DNA from: Thermoplasmatota archaeon
GTDB taxonomy: Archaea > Thermoplasmatota > Thermoplasmata > Thermoplasmatales > GCA-001856825
DNA length: 9,744 nt
Reading direction: 5' to 3'
NCBI GenBank assembly: GCA_023379555.1
Contig: JAMCQR010000013.1
Location: forward strand, 1 to 9,744
Positions 6,295-9,744 of the stretch are shown here, piece by piece (the stretch's first letter is position 1; each line of letters starts with the position of its first letter). The notes under the pieces are model-generated. The model worked only from the letters and a program-made list of their open reading frames with translations. It was not told the origin of the DNA and searched no databases. Position numbers and translations under genes: made by a program.

Positions 6295-7092
6295 ATGACA
6301 GAGCCAGTAGATAAGTTCAGGCACGACATCTATCCGAAAACATATCAAAGAATCTTGAGGACAACTGAAAAATTGCGGGATATCGGTTATTCTGAATCTG
6401 AAAAGAAGCCTAACCTGTTCCATTTCAAAGATAATCTAATGGTCTTCTTTGCCGATATGAGGGGAACTGATGTCGTACCCATATGGGAAGATTCCAGTCC
6501 AATGATATACTGGTACAAGGGGAAGGATATGGATGAAATCGAGACTCTGAACCATGTGCTGGCACACTTTGAGCTGCTTGGAGCTCATTCCATCAGATTT
6601 CATCTTTCTTTTTATGAGCAGGCAGAGCAAGGTTCCTTAACATTCGATAATTATGATTATGTAACAAAATATCTTAAAGATAGATTCAATCTTCCACTAT
6701 TTCTGGCCAATAGCGAACTCAGTCCAGAAGATCAAAATGGTACTTGCTACTCTTGCGGTAAGAAGTTTAGCCAGCCAGGTTTCTTCTGTTCCGACGACTG
6801 CAGATTGAGATTCATCAGAAGATACATTGCTAGCCATTTGAATTCCAGCAATAAATTCTGCGAATTGTGTAAAATGCGAATACTGGAGCCTCATCTTGTT
6901 GAGGAATTTTCACCCTACCTGACCATAGAGGCAAAGAATAAGGGAGAAGTCCATCATATCTCGTATTTCCCTGAAAAGACAATGGTTGTATGTGATGAAT
7001 GCCATCAGAAGATACATAATTCCAATGAATTCCCGCATTTGAGGCCACCGGAAGGCGAATCCAAAAGATTCTATAAAGGGAGTATTAGATGA
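6295..7092 (+). CDS. HNH-endonuclease-like protein with two zinc clusters, 265 residues
   Basis: The N-terminal 140 residues form an unrecognised alpha/beta region. A first zinc cluster follows: Cys151-x2-Cys154 and Cys165-x3-Cys169 (CYSCGKKF and FFCSDDC), a treble-clef-type finger. The C-terminal part has the pattern of the HNH family: Cys189-x2-Cys192, then the catalytic-type pair His220-His221 (VHHISYFPEK), then VVCDECHQKIH with Cys233, Cys236, His237 and His241. HNH proteins cut DNA or RNA using a single metal ion, with a structural zinc held by the cysteines. The gene is preceded by a TATA box at leaderless spacing. Its stop overlaps the ATG of a 42-residue gene, so the two are probably made together. 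It could be a repair, restriction or mobile-element nuclease. The fold assignment is by motif; activity and substrate are unknown. Confidence 0.8.
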   Translation: MTEPVDKFRHDIYPKTYQRILRTTEKLRDIGYSESEKKPNLFHFKDNLMVFFADMRGTDVVPIWEDSSPMIYWYKGKDMDEIETLNHVLAHFELLGAHSIRFHLSFYEQAEQGSLTFDNYDYVTKYLKDRFNLPLFLANSELSPEDQNGTCYSCGKKFSQPGFFCSDDCRLRFIRRYIASHLNSSNKFCELCKMRILEPHLVEEFSPYLTIEAKNKGEVHHISYFPEKTMVVCDECHQKIHNSNEFPHLRPPEGESKRFYKGSIR

Positions 7093-7217
7093 GTATTCTC
7101 TTTGTCAGGAAGCATGGAAGGGTGGAAGGAATTGAAATTTGCCAATTTTCCTATCCCTTGGACTATTCCATTTTGGAGAAGATCAGAGATCGTTCTATCA
7201 GAATTATTCAGGATTAA
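7089..7217 (+). CDS. Small protein, 42 residues, coupled to the HNH gene
   Basis: The ATG at 7089 overlaps the stop of the HNH gene as ATGA, the usual arrangement for translational coupling. The frame ends in TAA at 7215-7217. The same TTAA provides the stop of the convergent transporter gene, a compact arrangement typical of real gene ends. The product begins MSILFVRKHGRVEGIEI and ends with a basic helix (LEKIRDRSIRIIQ). It has no membrane segment and no family I recognise. It may be a partner, inhibitor or antitoxin-like control of the nuclease; this rests on position alone. Confidence 0.5.
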   Translation: MSILFVRKHGRVEGIEICQFSYPLDYSILEKIRDRSIRIIQD

Positions 7218-8395
7218 CTTCCCTTCCTGTCTAGTGTCAGTTTGAAACTAGTGCCGTCCTTCCCCATAATATGGATGAATATCGCTAGAGTTGACAAGAT
7301 CAAGAAAATCACGCTGAATATCAGAAGCGTCTTCTCAAGTCCGATTACCGTTGCAGAATAGCCCAGAAATGGTTCTGCGAACGCAGTAAGGAGTGAACTC
7401 ACGAGAAATATCACTGACAGAACAGTTGCCCTGATCTCAGAAGGCACCAGTACATTGACTTCCTCGCTCAGGATGTTTGAATAGAAGCCGAATATTACAG
7501 AATTGAGTATCAAGAAAACCAAGGATATCCAATTTTCGATCAAACCCGGGATGTAGATGGTGAAGAAAGTGAGTGATGTGAAGAGCAGCATGGCAAAGAA
7601 TCTATTCCTAGCTATGAAAGCCAACCGGTGAGTGTTCAGGGAAGCAAGACCCCTCAGGAGTACGTCTACAAAAAATATCACTCCTATCAACCCAGTATCT
7701 ATTCCCATTTCCTTGTAGTACGGTTGTTTGAAAATTATCATCATGTTGATGTTGAGCAATAGTGCGACTCTGAGCAGAATTATGCTCAAGATTCTTCTAT
7801 CCTTTATGTAATTCCTCAACTTCAGAGAGAGCTTGTTATGGGTGAGTTCTCTCTTCCTCTCTTTCAACCTTAGGGTGAAAAGTGAAGATGACAGTACTAC
7901 GATTGCGGTCAGAATAACAACGACTTTCAGTCCTATGTACTCTCCGATATAACCTCCCAGAAGGGAGGCGATAGCAACTGAAATTGCTGACAGAAAGTTT
8001 ACAACACCGATGATCTGCAGATACTTCATTTCGTGGGACATCGTGTATTCATACGTCACACTCTCAAGTGCACCAGAATTTATTGCAACACCTATTCCCC
8101 ATACGACATAGCTGATTGCTATGCCCAAGAATGACTGGAACAGACCAAAAAATATGATCCCCACTCCCGTAAGAATCGATGAAATGAACAATGCCTTCTT
8201 CCTCCCAATGGAATCTGTGATTCGTCCCATTGGAATACTTGTTAGAACTATTGTGAGATAGAAGACTACGTCCAGAACTGTAACATAAAAAATGCTATAC
8301 CCGATATTCAGTAAATACAGGACCCATATTGGATTTAGAAGGAGAAATGTGTAGAAAAATGTGTAGATGTAGATGTTACGAAGTCCACTCCTCAA
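7214..8395 (-). CDS. Major facilitator superfamily transporter, 393 residues
   Basis: The protein has about twelve hydrophobic helices in two halves separated by a charged loop (LKERKRELTHNKLSLKLRNY). The loop between helices 2 and 3 carries the MFS motif A, GRITDSIGRKK at residues 57-67, with Asp61 and Gly64-Arg65-Lys66 in place. The length is normal for the family. The start is a TTG at 8395-8393, chosen because AAGGAG (8408-8403) lies seven bases before it. It follows the dehydrogenase stop by 22 bases, so it is the last gene of that operon. Being cotranscribed with a glucose 1-dehydrogenase suggests that it imports a sugar or sugar acid, but MFS sequence alone does not define the substrate, and export is possible. 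Confidence 0.88.
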   Translation of the reverse strand: MRSGLRNIYIYTFFYTFLLLNPIWVLYLLNIGYSIFYVTVLDVVFYLTIVLTSIPMGRITDSIGRKKALFISSILTGVGIIFFGLFQSFLGIAISYVVWGIGVAINSGALESVTYEYTMSHEMKYLQIIGVVNFLSAISVAIASLLGGYIGEYIGLKVVVILTAIVVLSSSLFTLRLKERKRELTHNKLSLKLRNYIKDRRILSIILLRVALLLNINMMIIFKQPYYKEMGIDTGLIGVIFFVDVLLRGLASLNTHRLAFIARNRFFAMLLFTSLTFFTIYIPGLIENWISLVFLILNSVIFGFYSNILSEEVNVLVPSEIRATVLSVIFLVSSLLTAFAEPFLGYSATVIGLEKTLLIFSVIFLILSTLAIFIHIMGKDGTSFKLTLDRKGS

Positions 8396-8402
8396 GATTT
8401 AG

Positions 8403-8408
8403 CTCCTT
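8403..8408 (-). promoter_or_regulatory. Ribosome binding site that fixes the TTG start of the transporter
   Basis: AAGGAG on the minus strand is followed by seven bases and TTG. No ATG occurs nearby in frame, so this site decides the start. Confidence 0.65.
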
Positions 8409-8417
8409 GAGGGAGAT

Positions 8418-9485
8418 TCACGACCAGGCTATTACCTTTTTTATCTCCTGTTTTTCTTTCTCCATAAATATCTTCAAGTTATCTGGTTCATACGTTCCCG
8501 TTATCAATTTATCCATCTCCATTACTTTGCCATGAGTTTCAATGAACTTGACGGCATCGGCATAGTGAGCTTTCGCTCCGTCGACGCTCCCAGCTATCGT
8601 AAGATTTCTGTCCACCAAGTTCTCTAGAACATCGAAGTTTGAGGATGGAAGTTGGCCGCTCGTACCGAACATGATCGCTATTCCATTGTTCCTGATATTA
8701 TCGGTTATCTCTCTCAGTACGTCCATCGAACCAACTGCATCAATTGCAGCATCCATCGGTTTATCCTTGACCATTTTGTCAATACCTTCTGAAGAAGTAT
8801 CCAGATAATCGATCTTGTTCCTTTCCAGGTAATTCATCACATTCTCGTCAAGAGGGTGCCTGTTGACTTCAATCACGTTCATGCCCAACGTCTTGAAAAC
8901 GATCGAGATAAGGAGTCCCTCAGTCCCGGTTCCAAACACATACATGTTCTTGCAGGAGAGTGTGGAATCCTCGCAATACCATGGTATCCTCATTCTGAGA
9001 AATTGGAATATTTCCTTCATCTTCATCACGTTCTTGAGTGGCTCCGTGAGGACTGCTAGATCCTGTATTGACCTGTTCTCCACTCTGACCAGAAAGCGCG
9101 GATCCTCTGTGAATTCATCCCTCATGAACCCGTTTTTCCCTCGGATTCCCGCTTCCACAAATTTTCCATCTTCACAATAGTCCTGTCTTCCCAATCTGCA
9201 CATTCTGCAGCTTCCGGGTCTTCTCACCATAGGGACCACAATATCTCCTTCCTTGAATTCATAATTTCCGTTTGACTCTGTTACGACACCCACTGCCTCG
9301 TGCCCGATTATCAATGAATTTCCAATTTCGGGTCTTGCAAAAGAAAGCTTCCCAGCGGCGATCTCCTTGTCCGTACCACATATCCCGGTTCTGAATGTCC
9401 TTACTCTGATACCATCGCCCTTTTCTTCGCTTACCTCTGACAGCTTGACTCCTCCACCTGGCGGAACCGTTGTTATTGCTCTCAT
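8418..9485 (-). CDS. gdh: Glucose 1-dehydrogenase (zinc-dependent, MDR superfamily), 355 residues
   Basis: It oxidises D-glucose (often also galactose) to the lactone with NAD(P)+, the first step of the non-phosphorylative Entner-Doudoroff pathway, in the cytoplasm. With the start at 9485, the catalytic zinc region shows Cys36 and Asp39 (GICGTD), His62-Glu63 (GHEA) and Glu148 (LTEPLKNVMK). The structural lobe has Cys93-x2-Cys96-x7-Cys104 with proline where the fourth cysteine normally stands, after VRRP. The Rossmann loop is GTGTEG (185-190). Asn208-Arg209-His210 at the end of the second strand is the motif that binds the 2'-phosphate of NADP in archaeal glucose dehydrogenases. GAGG lies seven bases before the ATG at 9485, which I prefer to the ATG at 9491 overlapping the upstream stop (ATGA). 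It is coupled to the cyclase-family gene upstream and precedes the transporter. Family assignment is strong; the exact sugar is not certain. Confidence 0.92.
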   Translation of the reverse strand: MRAITTVPPGGGVKLSEVSEEKGDGIRVRTFRTGICGTDKEIAAGKLSFARPEIGNSLIIGHEAVGVVTESNGNYEFKEGDIVVPMVRRPGSCRMCRLGRQDYCEDGKFVEAGIRGKNGFMRDEFTEDPRFLVRVENRSIQDLAVLTEPLKNVMKMKEIFQFLRMRIPWYCEDSTLSCKNMYVFGTGTEGLLISIVFKTLGMNVIEVNRHPLDENVMNYLERNKIDYLDTSSEGIDKMVKDKPMDAAIDAVGSMDVLREITDNIRNNGIAIMFGTSGQLPSSNFDVLENLVDRNLTIAGSVDGAKAHYADAVKFIETHGKVMEMDKLITGTYEPDNLKIFMEKEKQEIKKVIAWS

Positions 9486-9487
9486 GC

Positions 9488-9744
9488 TCATTCCTCTATC
9501 GCAATTACTCTTGCGGGAGCTCCATCTCCACCATTTATCAAGATTGGCATTACCTCCACTGAGAATGAGTGATTCACCAATTTTGCCAGTGTCAAAGAGT
9601 TAAGATTCTCAACTATAGGTATCGAGCTGCCGAGGAGGATGTGATGAGCCTCAAACCCCTTGGAGCCCTGAATTTCAGCAGATGGAGAATCTATTCCTAC
9701 GAGCTTCACGCCGTATTCTCTGAGGGTCTCTGCATCTTCCTTGT
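9488..9744 (-). CDS. Cyclase-family (PF04199, kynurenine formamidase-like) hydrolase, partial
   Basis: This is the C-terminal 84 residues of a gene that begins beyond the right edge; the frame is open through 9742. It reads GVKLVGIDSPS, then AHHILLGSSIPIVENLNSL, then PILINGGDGAPARVIAIEE. These are the closing motifs of the metal-dependent cyclase/arylformamidase family: the IDSPS strand, the H-x-x-LL...I-x-x-ENL segment, and the final GGDG-P-R. The N-terminal zinc-binding HxGTHxDxPxH-type motif would lie outside the window. Family members hydrolyse amides, and some may act on cyclic substrates. Its TGA overlaps the alternative ATG of the dehydrogenase, so it is the upstream gene of the same operon. 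A role in opening the lactone made by the dehydrogenase is possible but is inference from position. Confidence 0.85.
   Translation of the reverse strand, partial: KEDAETLREYGVKLVGIDSPSAEIQGSKGFEAHHILLGSSIPIVENLNSLTLAKLVNHSFSVEVMPILINGGDGAPARVIAIEE

Noticed and set aside
6436..7048. Three minus-strand open frames opposite the HNH gene
   Set aside because: The zinc-cluster and HNH motifs are on the plus strand; the antisense frames have no motifs.
8329..9603. Several plus-strand open frames opposite the dehydrogenase, transporter and cyclase genes
   Set aside because: The minus strand carries conserved family motifs throughout, so these frames are shadows.
1..9744. CRISPR array, insertion sequence ends, integrase or attachment sites
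   Set aside because: No regularly spaced repeats, no transposase or integrase motifs and no terminal repeats were found by eye.

Overview
The window reads as archaeal chromosome and most resembles the acidophilic order Thermoplasmatales. The strongest pointer is the glucose 1-dehydrogenase on the right. Its zinc-lobe spacing (only three of the usual four cysteines) and its Asn-Arg-His cofactor motif match, as I recall it, the Thermoplasma acidophilum enzyme. Genes that start transcripts have TATA-type boxes close upstream and little or no leader. Genes inside operons have Shine-Dalgarno sequences (GAGG, AAGGAG, GAGGTGG). That split is common in archaea. Assignment below order level is not possible from the sequence alone.

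Left part (1 to about 1180): a GC-rich gene on the minus strand runs off the left edge. It has a TATA box at 543-550, a GC-rich leader with predicted hairpins, and a strong Shine-Dalgarno site. AT-rich DNA follows, with no convincing gene and one start-less open stretch (780-1067).

Centre (1180-6294): an accessory-looking region of unrecognised genes. It holds a 466-residue exported or membrane-anchored protein, and the decayed C-terminal half of an AAA/ABC-type ATPase on the minus strand (2569-2904, interrupted by a stop). Next comes a tight three-gene plus-strand operon: a winged-helix-like protein, a 99-residue protein, and a 387-residue alpha/beta protein. A near-perfect 22-bp palindrome lies directly before the first start codon of this operon, so autoregulation is likely. 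A five-helix membrane protein on the opposite strand closes the region. The layout resembles a toxin-antitoxin or defence-type locus, but no function can be assigned.

Right part (6295-9744): an HNH-nuclease-like protein with two zinc clusters is translationally coupled (ATGA) to a 42-residue protein. That small gene converges, with stops shared in one TTAA, on a minus-strand operon of cyclase-family hydrolase (partial), glucose 1-dehydrogenase and an MFS transporter. This operon looks like a sugar uptake and oxidation unit feeding a non-phosphorylative Entner-Doudoroff pathway. The assignment of the cyclase to a step in that pathway is inference.
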